A DNA stretch of 64,000 nucleotides, from positions 29,016,401 through 29,080,400 of the forward strand of contig NC_080716.1 of the NCBI RefSeq assembly GCF_019097595.1. Direction: 5' to 3'. Shown here one piece after another: positions 10,157 through 23,100 of the stretch. The translations under genes were made by a program, and so were the position numbers. This DNA comes from Hemibagrus wyckioides (lineage: Eukaryota; Chordata; Actinopteri; Siluriformes; Bagridae). The notes under the pieces were generated by a model. The model saw only the letters and a program-made list of their open reading frames with translations, ran no database searches and had not been told where the DNA came from. How positions within the stretch are numbered: the stretch's first letter is position 1; each line of letters starts with the position of its first letter.

Positions 10157-13100
10157 ATGGAGCTCAGTCCACTCTCTGTGATGCTCTGTGAGTAAATGTT
10201 CTCTTTGTGTCTTCATTAGAGTGAGTGGTGGGGTATAAAGTTGTTCATCTGCAGTCTGAATGTCCTGAGTGATGATCTTATTGTGTGATTAGGACATTGT
10301 GTGTACTTCAGCATGACTGCTCAGGTGGATCAGTGTCTCCATATCTGTTATGAGAAGGGTTTAGTTTGATGTGTAACTACTTTTAGTAACTATGATAGTT
10401 CAACAGGTAAAAGTACAAGTAGAGCAAGTTTAAAACATGCACAGAATGCACAGAATTTTTAAGCATGTTAGTCTAAATTAGTCTTATTGAGAAAATGCCT
10501 TGCTCCCTACTGTAGCTGACTGTTTTGTTACTATTATTGATCTATACAGGAAAACTCTCAGTGCAGTAAGTTCAATCTAATACACACATACACCGATCAG
10601 GCATTACATTATAACCACCTGCCTAATATTGTGTTGGTCCCCCTTTTGCTGCCAAAACAGCCCTTACCCACTGAGTCATGGACTCCGCTAGATCCCTGAG
10701 GGTGTGGCACCAAGCTGTTAGCAGCAGATCATTTAAGTCCTCTAATTTGTGCGGTAGGGCCTCCATGGATCGGACTTGTTTGTCCAGCACATCCCACAGA
10801 TGCTGGGGAATTTGGAGGCCAAGTCAACACATCAAACTCATTGTTGTGCTCATCAAATCATTCCTCAGCCATTTATGTTTTGTGGCACGGTGCATTATCC
10901 TGCTGAAAGAGGCTACAGCCATCAGGGAATACCGTTTCTACAAAACTGCAGCTCTTGTGGGGAAACACACCACAAGAGCTGCAGTTTTGTAGATCCAGTT
11001 GTCTATCACAATTTGGTCTTTAAATCCTTACGCTTGCCCATTTTAACTGCTTCTAACACATCAACTTTGAGGACAAAATGTTCACTTGCTGCCTAATATA
11101 TCCCACTAACAGGTACCACGATGAGGAGATAATCAGTGTTACTCACTTCACCTGTCACTGCTCATAATGGTATGCCTGATAGGTGTATACTCAATTAATG
11201 TCCAGATAATTATAATTTTTTACCATAATAACAATTGTATTTCTATTGATCACAAAAAATAACAGTTGATATGGTGCAAAAACAAACACTTCTCATTAGA
11301 CTAGTGCACACAAAGGGCAGTCATAGTGTTAGAGGCCTGAGAGCAGAGATGAGTTGGCTGTTCTGGATTAACTTCTCTTTTCAGCTCAGTAGTGATGATG
11401 GGGAGATATGTGAGAGAGTTCAGCCGACTTAAAACTAACTGTAACTGTGGTGGACCAACAGAAAATTGATTTGTTCATATTGGAATATTAAAAAGAAATT
11501 TAAAACCAGAGTGTGTGCAGTATAGATGGGAGGTGAGAGATGGTGTCTGTCTGATGCTCAACTACACATACATTAACTGTGGTTTTAATTACTTTTCTGA
11601 AATAAATTTACACTTCAGTAGTACTTTATGTGACAGCAGATCAGTACATCACTGTATCCAATATGTGCAGTGTTTAGTCATGCACTGAAGCTTTTACATG
11701 TTTACATCATGTTCTGTGTCTCTATTCTTTTTTTAGTTCTGATTTCACTTATACCAGTGGCACAAGCTGAAGGTGATTTATATATGTATATATTTCATTG
11801 ATGTGGACATGTTTAAGTGAATTGGAGGAGAGACAGTACTGTTTTGCACAATACCATATATAGTTTGTCCATTTTTTCATCCATTTTTCCTTTTCATAGC
11901 TGTAAAGAAAGGATGTTACTTTTACTTTTTCTCTCAGATCAGTTCATCTCCTATTCAGTTTGGCTTTGTGTTCTCAGTGAATTCACTCTTGTATAAAATA
12001 AACAGCATTATGAAATGAGAAAAGAACAACTGAAGAAGCTGTACTACAGAAAAATAAAACATAGTTTTACTTTACTTTCATGTGATTCTTTAATTATACA
12101 TCCAATTATTATTAGAAATTGTATGCCTAATTAAATCTTTCATAGTATTATGTGAAATGATTCTGATCACCTCTGTAGAATTAGAAACTACTGTATTTGT
12201 AGTTTATAACGAACATATTTATTTTATAGGGATTCATAAAGCTGTGGTGTCCATAAAACCTGATACGCGGGTGTTCACTGGAGAAAAAGGTGTTACTTTC
12301 AGATGTGAAATAAAGGGAATAGGAGCGCCCACTGAGTGGACATACAGCTGGTATAAGAATAATACTCTACTCCAACATGAGGGAAAAGGCAGAGTCTATA
12401 ATGACATCACAATGAAGGAGTTCAGTATCAAGTCTGTTAAAGACTCTGACAGTGGTATCTACACCTGCAGAGGACAGAGAAATAACTCTCAGGACTCAGA
12501 GATCAGTGATGCAGTTACACTGACTGTATCAGGTGAGTCTGTGGTAACAACATCTAGATTTTATAGCACTTACAATCTCTTTTTTTATTACTGTTGCAGA
12601 TATATGTGATTGATAGCTCAGTGGTTAAGATATTGGACTACTGATAGAAAGGTTGTGAGTTCAAATAAAGTAAATGGTTTACAGATGTGTATTTCCCATT
12701 TAACAGTGAGACCACAGCCAGTACTGAGGGTATCTCCACAGAGCTGGCTGACTAAAGGAGACTCAGTGACTCTAAGCTGTGAGGTTACAGACTCCACTAC
12801 AGACTGGACATTCAGCTGGTACACAGTTGTTTTCAGTAGATATAATCAAAGCTATATCAAGCTCTTGTCAGACAGCAGCAGAGGATCTGGAGGCAAATAT
12901 ACTCTCTGTTCTGCTGCTCTAAAAGACACAGGACTTTACAGGTGCAGAGGACAGAGTGGAGAACGACCCTTTTACACAAATTACAGCTCTCGAAAGCCAC
13001 TATGGATCACTGGTGAGGAAAACTCACAACACTGGTCTGTTGGGAGTGTTGAGTATAGATGCATAAATAAAATATAAAAAATTACACAGCACTGAATTTT

Positions 13101-14983
13101 AATATGGAGAATCACAGCTGTGCTAATGTTTGGTATAAAAACCTTTCTCTTGAGTGTCCTGAGTGGCACAGCTGAGTAGGCCTAATCACTGGTAGTGGAT
13201 TATTCTCACTCACAAAGCACTGTGTAATTAAATGAGGTTTAAATGTGTTCAATTATGCCATAGAAACACAATATAATAATGCATGTGATTTATAATGATC
13301 TGTGTTTAAGGTGAATCTTCTCCAGTCTCTCTGATCATCAATCCCAGCAGAACTCAACACTTTTCTAATGACTCTCTCTCACTGAGCTGTGAGGACCAGA
13401 GTAACTCTACTGGATGGACAGTGAGACGATACACACACAGTGAGAGAGTGTTAGATTGTTCACACTGGGGATCAGTTACAGGATCTACATGTAACATCAG
13501 CTTCCTCTCCACATCCTACACTGGAGTTTACTGGTGTGAGTCTGAATCTGGAGAAAACAGTAATCCTGTCCACATCACAGTGCATGGTGAGTCTTCATGT
13601 AGTGTGTTTAATGTTAAAGGAAAAGAAAAATGTTTAATTACAGAATATTCAGAACTCTGAACTTGCAAATGGGAGATAAACTGCTCAACAATGGATACAT
13701 AACTAGTTTCTTTCAGTAATGTTTGAAAGTCTTCAGTAGAACACTGAATGAGGCTGTAATGAAGCTCTACACATATTTAGCATTACATTCTTAATCAAAA
13801 GAGTTTTCATCCAATTCCACACCACAGATACACTATTATATTTAACAGTGAAATCAAACAGTGGTGTAAATTCTCTCTTCTAGATGGTGATGTGATCCTG
13901 GAGAGTCCTGTCCATCCTGTGACTGAGGGACATCCTCTGACTCTACGCTGTTTATATCACAACCCAAACCCCTCAAACCTCCGAGCTGATTTCTATAAAG
14001 ATGGATCAGTTCTCCAGAACCAGACTACAGGAGAGATGATCATCCAAAATGTCTCAAAGTCAGATGAAGGTTTCTACCACTGTAAACACCCAGAGAGAGG
14101 AGAATCACCCAAAAGCTGGGTTTCAGTCAGATGTGAGAAATCATTCAAATAATAATTTAAAATTAACTCTAATGTACTGAACACAGTAGCTTCACCTAAT
14201 ATAATATAGTGCTTTTTTTAACATAAATCTGTGTATCCATTATACTTTGTGGAGACATGTTGTGTATCTGTAAGTAGTGGTGAAAATTAATGTATTTGTA
14301 CTGCAGCTTGAGCTAAAACACAAAAACAGTTCAGCATGAATAAAACATGATTATAATTATATATTTTTATTTTATTTCCATCAGGTGTTGAAGCTCCATT
14401 CTCAGTGCTCATGCTGATCTGTAGTGTGGTGACGGCCTCTCCGTATCTGCTGGTGACCATCATTCTGCTGCTCATCTGTTACAGAGCTCGAGGTAAGAAC
14501 TCTTTCAGTACATCTCTACACTTCACATAACGAGCATCCTGACTTTAGTGCAAGAAAAACATTTTCACCTTATTAAAAGTAGGAAGCATTTGTCTGAGGT
14601 CTGAGGGTGAATTTGAATGTGACAGATGTTTGTGTCGAGGTATCTCAAAAGATTGCATGGTCATTTAAAAAATTGACACAGTTGTGATTGTCAATATTCT
14701 GAAATTAAAAGAGGTGCCATTCAATAGAGGAATAGGACACACTAATAAATTGTTTGTTGTAAGTGATAAAGAATCTCTGACGTACATTTTGCAGTTACTT
14801 AAGGTGCCTCAATGAATGATGTTTATTTTCACATCTTTTCCTGAATTTTGAAAAGATCAGATAAATAGCATTAAGCATAATTAAATATGTTTCTGGTATA
14901 AACAATTAGAACAAACTTCCACTAAAGAAAAAATTTATTTTTGTTATTGTTATTTTTTAACAGCTCACCCTGATGAAAACTGA
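10157..14983 (+). CDS. LITR gene A: four-Ig-domain receptor with short cytoplasmic tail
   Basis: Exons: 10157-10187, 11737-11772, 12230-12532, 12707-13012, 13311-13586, 13884-14132, 14385-14492, 14964-14983; all introns are GT-AG and the joined frame is open for 442 codons. Exons 1-2 give a signal peptide (MELSPLSVML then FLISLIPVAQAE). Exons 3-6 are four Ig domains: D1 VVSIKPDTRVFTGEKGVTF, D2 VSPQSWLTKGDSVTLSCE, D3 (double-cysteine pattern, GSTCNISFL...GVYWCES) and D4 VILESPVHPVTEGHPLTLRC. Exon 7 is a hydrophobic segment ending LLLICYRAR without a charged residue, and exon 8 adds only AHPDEN. The domain set is that of teleost leukocyte immune-type receptors. There is no tyrosine motif and no adaptor-binding Lys/Arg inside the membrane, so it has neither the inhibitory nor the usual activating signature. 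A polyadenylation motif (aataaa) lies near 15127. Confidence 0.87.
10589..11187 (-). mobile_element. Internally deleted Tc1-like element (family 1) in intron 1 of gene A
   Basis: The inverted ends are tacaccgatcaggcattac and aatg.tatgcctgataggtgta. The body (gtgttggtcccccttttgc, atcccacagatgctgggga) is a shortened version of the family-1 copy at 52204-53394 in inverse orientation. The transposase gene is mostly deleted. The flanks join exactly in gene C (see findings), so this is a clean TA insertion. Confidence 0.85.
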
Positions 14984-15129
14984 ATTGAGAATGCAGTCAA
15001 TGAAGAATGAGCAAATTTCCCATATGAAAAAGGATGCAGTGCTGTTTGTCTGGTTTTTGTTTTTGTTTTTTTCATTATTCTTATTATTAGCTAAAGCTTG
15101 CAAGTGTTGCTAATGGAAAGTAATGAATA

Positions 15130-16065
15130 AAAATAAACAAATAAAACATTCATAAAAAATTACTATAAAAATTTTTAAAAAATGTTAATATTTTGATGCA
15201 GTGTGTGAGGACTGAGCTGTGCTTCTTAAAACAACTTTGATAAAAATGCACTATGTTTGAAATGTAAATATGTAAATATTTAAGTGAATTTAATCTCAAA
15301 ATTAAAATCTCAGCATATTTCATGTAACATTACTGATAATCTTTTTGGTGTTGAATGCAGATTTATAATTTGTATGTTAGATTTTGCTTGGCATTCTTTT
15401 TTTTTCAGTTGTGTAAAGTTTAATTGTAGTTGTTTTAGGAGATTTGTGGTTGGGGAGTTTTTTTTTAAACAAATAAAAAAATAAAAAAATCAATGCACCA
15501 TTATTAATTCACTGAAATCAACCTGGTATATAATATTAAATAATATATCTGTAAAGTTTTATTAAGGTTTGAGAAAAAAGAAACTGTAATCAGGCTTGGA
15601 AAAATGTCAAACTGTGGTTTATTTTATCTTTCACTTTTGCTTTTCAGCTATTTAAAGTGTCTCAATATATCAATATACCCACAGTATTATATAAAGTACA
15701 AGTAAACTCTTAACTAGTCCTGTTCTTATTGAAATAACTGTTTTAATTGTATTTTTATGAAATCACATATGTTTTTTTTTTTATTTATTTTTGCAGACGT
15801 AAGCAAAACTTAAACAAGACAATGTGCACTTTATTTCTGTTGCTGACAGCAGATACAATGATCCTGAAGTATTATTCAGTGTATGTACAGGATCTCAATG
15901 AAAAAAGGTCAGGCACGAATGGTACACTGATGTCCAAGACTAAGATAACACTGACAGTGTCCAATACACAACACAGGAAACAAACATTACAGCACTGGCA
16001 GCGATTCAGACAATCAAAAGCTAATTATTAAGTGAAATACAAGGTACTACAGGGTAAATACAAGC

Positions 16066-16157
<92 letters not shown>

Positions 16158-17151
16158 CAGACAGACAGACAGACAGACAGACAGTCCTCAAAGTTATAAA
16201 ATGTTAAATAAACACACAACACAGACAGAGCTACTGGACAGAATGCTACTACCTCAACCTACTTACATAGAGGCGAGAGCTGGTCCCCGTGGTATTGGTG
16301 ATCGCCGTTCCTGAGAGGGAGGAGCTAGTATTTCACATGAAAAGCCACAACTCATACTATTTCTATGGACATATACATATTGATCTTTGTGGGTCTTACT
16401 TTGGGCATTTCTGCAATTCTGCCTTCAGACAATCCCACTGGGCTGTAGAATAAATTATTAATTTAGTTTAGCTGTAGAATAAATTATTTTTTAGTATTGT
16501 CACTAGAGGCTGGTAGCTTCTTTCACTTGATTTTGTGGGACTGAGATGGTTGCACATGGTGCACTGTCTATGAGAATAGCTTTTTGTTACCCTCATCTTT
16601 AATGTCATTTACCAGGAAGAGCTGTTCTAGTATCACATAATTCTCTGCATATTTTTGAGCTTTGCATCAAATTCTGTCTGTGATACAAACGTTTCTTTAG
16701 TCGTAGTAGTTATTTATTTATTTTAATGGTCTTTATGCACACTCTCTTCTGAGAAACGTTTCTCAGGGTCTGTCAGCATTACAAACAACTGCATGAGTTC
16801 TCTTCCTTTTCAGCCAAAGAGCCCCACTGCTTCTCTGACAATAACAAGTGAGAGCATATTAACAACTGTAACCAAACAGTGACACGTAGTGGTCATTCCA
16901 GGAATTATTTTCATTACAATAATAGCATTTACCTCAGAATACCACAGAACACTCATCACATTTAATCCCCTCCCCCAACCCTAACACATTAGTTTTAATA
17001 TGTTAAATAAAAGAAGCTGCTGTCTGTGTGTGTGGCCACTAAAATAGAAGCGTGTACCACAACAACCCTCCACCATATGAGAAGTCAGGAAGTGGTAAGG
17101 CTTTAACACACACCTCTGCTCTGTCAGTCAGTCAGTCGTTAGAGGGACAGG
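15130..17151. other. Intergenic spacer between genes A and B
   Basis: Apart from the microsatellite at 16066-16184 I recognise no gene or element. The open frame at 15747-16031 follows a possible acceptor at 15795 but has no known domain and no partner exon. Confidence 0.35.
16066..16184. repeat. Compound microsatellite (AAAG)n(ACAG)n
   Basis: About 90 bases of aaag units (16066-16156) run directly into seven acag units (16157-16184). The tract lies between genes A and B. Confidence 0.97.
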
Positions 17152-20100
17152 ATGGAGCTCAGTCCACTCTCTGTGATGCTCTGTGAGTAAATGTTCTCTT
17201 TGTGTCTCCATTAGAGTGAGTGGTGGGGTATGAAGTTGTTCATCTGCAGTCTGAATGTCCTGAGTGATGAGCTTATTGTGTGATTACTACTACTTTCAGT
17301 AACTATGATAGTTCAACTGGTAAGAGTACAAGTAGAAAAAGATTAAAACACATGGTTTTAGTCATTTAATGAGTGTAAACAAGTCTGTGTTGTTGGAACC
17401 TGTACCTGATCTGGTCTTATTCTGGGGGTGTTTCCTGTACAGAAAAAGTTCTTAACCAAACCATGTCAGCATTACCTAGAAGTACTAAGCAAATGCCTTA
17501 TAACCTACATATCCATATTTGTTATTGTTATGGTCTGTGCAGGGAAACATCTTAGAACTGCAAGTTCAATCTTATGGACTGTTATTATATTAATATTAGG
17601 TAATAATATTATTTTAATCATATTATTTACCTATTTCAACAGTTATGCAGAAACAAACACATTTCATTAGCCTTGGACACACACAGGGAAGTGAGAGTGT
17701 TATAGGCCTGAAGACAGTTGGCAGTTGTGGTTTTGTTCTATTTCTATTTTTGTTTATTCAGCAATGAGTTTTCAGCAGAAGGAGGTGTAAAAACGATGTT
17801 TGAGAGCAATGACTGATTTCACAGTATGGTGGACAAACATAACACCCCTAATAAGTATTAAAAGTTGGTCAAAACATTTAAAATCATCCATCGGAGCACA
17901 AGTGGAAAACTGCACAAGGGTCTGTACCGAAGAGACTCCTGGAGACTGGAGCGTGTGAAGTAGACTTCACTGTGTTGGGCTTTTCTTTTCTTTTCTTTTT
18001 TTTTTTACACCCGGGCTTCCTGAAGAAATAATAGTGCATCATGGAATACATGCAGCATGCTCTTTACCAAAATCATGTGTAAAAACTATACAGAAACAAA
18101 TGCATTTCATTAGTCTTGCACACACACAGGGAAGTGACAGAGGCCTGCAAGCAGGGACAAGTGGGCAGTTGTGGTTTTGCTTCTATTTTTATGAATCCAG
18201 CAGAAGGAGGTGTGAAAATGATGTGTGAAGGCGATTCTCATGAAATAGACAGACTTGCGCTTGAAACAGTGGCAAATGAAACAGAGCGGTAAAAATACAG
18301 AATATTCAAAAGTATCAAAAACAAAACAACAAAAGACAAGCACAAATAGTCCTAAAACATGATCCAAGTCGAGGTCAAAGCAGTCCAGGGTCAGTGAGGG
18401 CAAACAGCAAAAATCTGAACTGGGGAAATAAGTAAATGGTACAAAAGCTGAATAACATTGTGGTTAATAGCAAGGAGCATATACTTCAGAACGAACTGAA
18501 TTTTCAGAGTGCATATATAGAGTGAAATAGAGCTGGATAAATGAGTCCATGGTGTGAGTAATTAGTAATCAGAGAGTGCTGAAGTGCCAGTGGGTTCTGG
18601 TAGTTGGGGTCCACGGCGGTTAAGTTTGGAGGCTGCGGGATAACGGGAGGTGCATGTTTGCGTTCTGTGATGTTATCATACTAAACGTTGGACAAAAAAT
18701 TAAAAATCAACCACCACAAAAGAAAAATTGAAGCTAAAGTCTGTTCTACTTGACAGAGAAATAAAGCATTGCCTTGCATGCTGCACTGTGTATGGTTGTG
18801 TACTATGGATGCCACAATACTCAATATAATATTGAACCGTTTGGTTCAACCTCCATGGTTCAATATGCGTATGTGAATCTCGTTTAATTTTTTTTTTTCA
18901 GTTTTTTGCTTATAATAATAATAACCATGCGTTTTATTACTCTCTGAACCACCTGTTTGTGTTTGCTTGTACTGTATGTCTACGTGCTGAGACAGACACG
19001 CCTCCCCGCGAGTAAATATCCAATCAGTGAGCGCTAAAGTTAGGGGCACTTAAACGTGCTAGCGATGCTGGTGTCAGATTTCACTCTAACCCTGGAGAGC
19101 GGTGAAGTGAGACAAATATGAGGAAACAGCGCCATCTTTCAGATCTGTGGTGTGGGAACATTTCGGATTTGTTGCGGACCATGATGCCAATGAAACAAAA
19201 ATGCTAAACAAAAAAATGACTGTGTTTAAGCACTGTTCCACACGAGTTACCCACTGACATGGAAATACCTCCAACATGACCACACATCTGCAGCTGTGTG
19301 GAAGCAGGATGGCAGAGCAGGTAACACAGGTACCCAAAAAACAACAGTCCCTAGCTGATTCCTTCCAGCATTCAGACACAACTGGTTCCGAGAGACACAA
19401 AAAATAATTCTAATATCATAATTGCAATTATTTTCTGTGATCGGTGAGGTGGGCTTCCGGCAACTTATAAAAGTGCTCGAACCGCGTTACACACTACCGT
19501 CAAGGCCTTTTTTCCCCAACCTCTATGAAAAAACATGCAAAAAAATTGAAAATGCTTTGGCTAAAGCACAAGGCCTTGCTCTAATAACAGATACTTGGAC
19601 CTCATGGGCAACAGAGAGTTATCTCACAGTGACTGGTCATTACATAGCGGGTTGGGGGGAAAAGAGCTCCGTACTCCAAACCCGCCTGCTGTAATAAAAT
19701 CATACAAGCGCTAATTTTTATATCTCACTATTTTCAGTACACTACAAATGTGTACAAGTTGATTTTTGCATTTAAGTAAAATAAAGAGAATTGCAACTAA
19801 AACCATTTTTTTTCTTAACATACTTACTGTTCCTGTCACCTAAGCAAAGAATAATGGAAAAAAAAAAAAACTTTAATTTGCCAAGCTATCAGAACCGAAC
19901 CGAACCGAAAACCGTAGTTAAAAACCGCGGTACGTATTGAACTGTAGGTTAACTGTACTGCTGCATCCCTATTGTGTACATAAACAATAAAAACACTTGT
20001 ATGTGAAAACAGAGATGTGTTACAGTTGTTCCTTTGCACCTTACAGATTTATGGCTGTTTTCTTGGAGATAAAATGACTATAAAATGACTATAATGAATA

Positions 20101-23100
20101 TTATTGTTAGAGCTCAGTAATAGAGGTCAGCTGTGAGGACACAAGTGCAGATGAGCATGGTTTTTGAGTCCAAAAATACAGATCTAAAAACATCAGGCAC
20201 AAAACAGGCAAAAAAAAAACAGGCTCAGGTTGAATGAGGTGCAAATGGTACAAGTCCAAGGCTAAGTCAAGTTCAAAATGTGCAGTGGTCAAATAAGGTA
20301 TGAACAAGGAGAAACAAGGCCTCTGCTAAAGACACTCTCCAAGGGAAAGGTCTTTGGTAAGCCTTCACAGGACAAAGGTTCACTAGTATCACAATTTAAA
20401 AAAACACTAGCATATACTTCTTAAAGAATAGAATACACATGAGGGTTTGAATAAACGGACTAATATTGACGGATCTTCCAAGGCGATCATCACGAGCACC
20501 AAATTCATTAGTGTTAACCTGGAGGAGAACCTGACCTGGTCACTCAACATCAGCTCCATCAGTAAGAAAGCCCAGCAGAGTCTCTACATTCTGCAAAGCC
20601 TAAGGAAAGCCCATTCACATCCCCCATCCTGACCAAATTTTAAAGAGGAACCACTGAGAGCATCCTAAGCAGCCACATCACTGCCTGGTTTGGGAAATGC
20701 ACGTTCTCCGACGCTACATCAAAAAATGTGGACAGCTGAGAAGATTATCAGAGTCTCTCTCTCTTTCTCTTTGTTCTACCACAGACATTTACACCTGACG
20801 CTGCATCTGCATGTCCAGCAGCCGTGTGGATGACTCCACACATCCACATACTAAGTTGCACAATATGCACTTTATGTGGCTTGGACAACTTACTTTTCAG
20901 TCCTTAGCTCTGTGTTGTTCTGTGAAGCACCATGGTTCTTAAGAAAAATAGTTTAATTTCATTATGTACTGCATCAGTTATATATGGTTGAAATGACAAT
21001 AAAGGCTTCTTGACTTAATCAAAGGGCAAAACCCAAATAAGCAAATATGTACAAGTAAGGGGAATAACCAATGACCGGGCATGGGAGGAGCAGTGTTAGC
21101 TTGCTGTGAGGTAGAGATTCATGACAATTATCTCATGTCCATGAAAACTGAATTCAGACCCTCTTTTCATTTTGGCTTTGATAGGATTCAGATCAGACTG
21201 GGCCATTCTGAAACATTGAGCTTCTGCTTCTAAAGCTATTTCTTTGTTGACTAGGATTGTGGTTCGTTTGGAATGTGAAGATTTTGTTCATGTTCAGTTT
21301 TTGTGCCAAAATTGGTTGGTATTGATTGGAACTATTCATAACTCTGTGTCTCATATCCCTTTCCCACCAGAAGAAAATGCTTCATTTTGGATATGGTGTT
21401 CTTTGGCTAATAAGCTCTTTTTTTAAAAAACGTTTTAGCGTTATTCCTAAAAAGATCTTGGTCTCATCACACTCATCAGTAACCTTTAATGTTACTGTTC
21501 AGCACTTTGCAGCATCCCTGATCATTTTTCTTTTTGGCCTTTAATGATTTTTAGAGGGATGTTCTTATTTTTGGTAATAACACTTTTTCTCCACATCTGG
21601 GTGATGATTTTTAAAGAGTTTCATGATACATGTAATTTCATGAGACACTTTTATGCCCCTCTTTTGATCGATATTTTTCAAAAGTGAGATCCCATACATG
21701 CTGTGCAAGATCTTTGCAGACCCTGACATTTTCTTTAGTCGTTTTTACTTTACTCTATAAATAATACATTTTAATATATTGTATTCCTTGGACATGAGTT
21801 GAGTTTGTCAAAGATATGCGGCTTTCAGTCATACACCATATTATTTCCATGTTTACATCATGTTCTGTGTTTCTGTTCTGTTTCAGTGCTGATTTCACTC
21901 ATTCCAGTGCCACCTGCTCAAGGTGATTATATACAGTTATATTTTACCTTTACCTAGTACAGAGTCAGATAGAGCTACATGTGTTAAAAGAAATTTGAGC
22001 AACATTAAAAGTTTAAAGTTAAGTCTATCCTATCAATCTGAGGTTACTGACTTTTTAGACCTGAGACGCAACCCTGACTGAACAAATAGTTTTTCAGCCT
22101 AGACTTAAACACTGAGACTATTGGAACAATAAAGAAAGCTCTGCCCCTTTCTGTAGTCTTCATTATTTAAGGCACCAAGAAACTTCTTTATGTGTAGTCT
22201 ATTAACTGCCTATTTATTTTATAGAGATACCTAAAGCTGTGCTATCCATAAAGCCTGATAAACATGTGTACAGTGGTGAGAATGTCACTTTCAAATGTGA
22301 CATACAGGGAAGCAAAACTGAGTGGACCTACATCTGGTTTAAGAATAATTCCAGGCTCGACACAGAAAAAAGAAGGAAAAAGGAGTTCAGCATCAAGTCT
22401 GTTAGAGACTCTGACAGTGGTGACTACACCTGCAGAGGACCGATAAATAACTCTCCGAGGTCAGAGATCAGTGATGCTGTTACACTGACTGTATTATCAG
22501 GTGAGTCTGTGGCAACAACATCTGGATAGTTTTACACCTACAGTATAATTGTGGTGAGTCAGTGTGATTAACAGTACACAGCAACCATTAAAGCAGTTAA
22601 TCTCATCGTGTCTTTCCCCTACCATGATCTAAATCATTAGAAGATAATTTGAGAATATAATTATAACGTTTTCATTTGGGATGCCAGTAACTCAGATTTG
22701 GCCTAGACAATATAGTGCATACCACTGATGGGGAGAAAGAGCTACTACACAGCTCTCAGTGATTCGGTTTGGATTATAGTGAGGGATACATCAGGAGTTT
22801 TCACTACATTCACCATGGGTTTGATTCAGATGATTCCACTTATTTTGAAAAAATAAAAAATACTCAATGATGATGACAAGAAGGATGAAATCATCTAATG
22901 CCTCATCTAACCGTGTAATTAGATTTATATTAATATCTACTATTTTTCATAATAGTATATTTTTAAATAGTAATTTACTATTCTGTACTCCTTAGATGAT
23001 CTATTAGTCATAGAATGATTGTTGTGTATTATGTAAATGTACAGATTTCAGTATAATTTTGTATTTCTTCTGTAACAGAGAGACCAAAGGCAGTACTGAG

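Noticed and set aside
15747..16031. Possible extra tail exon of gene A after an acceptor at 15795
   Set aside because: No tyrosine motif, no similarity to tail exons of B or C, and gene A already has a stop in exon 8.
16028..16222. Open frame rich in Phe-Leu-Ser repeats
   Set aside because: It is only the translation of the AAAG/ACAG microsatellite.
20108..21125. Possible LTR-like repeat split by the LINE at 20447, related to 18240-18690
   Set aside because: General wording (caagtccaaggctaagtcaa, gaggtagagattcatgacaa) resembles fish repeats, but neither TG...CA ends nor a target duplication is clear.
21140..21780. Possible decayed Tc1-like element on the - strand in intron 1 of gene B
   Set aside because: Phrases such as gatcttggtctcatcacact resemble such elements, but I could not find ends or a convincing transposase block.
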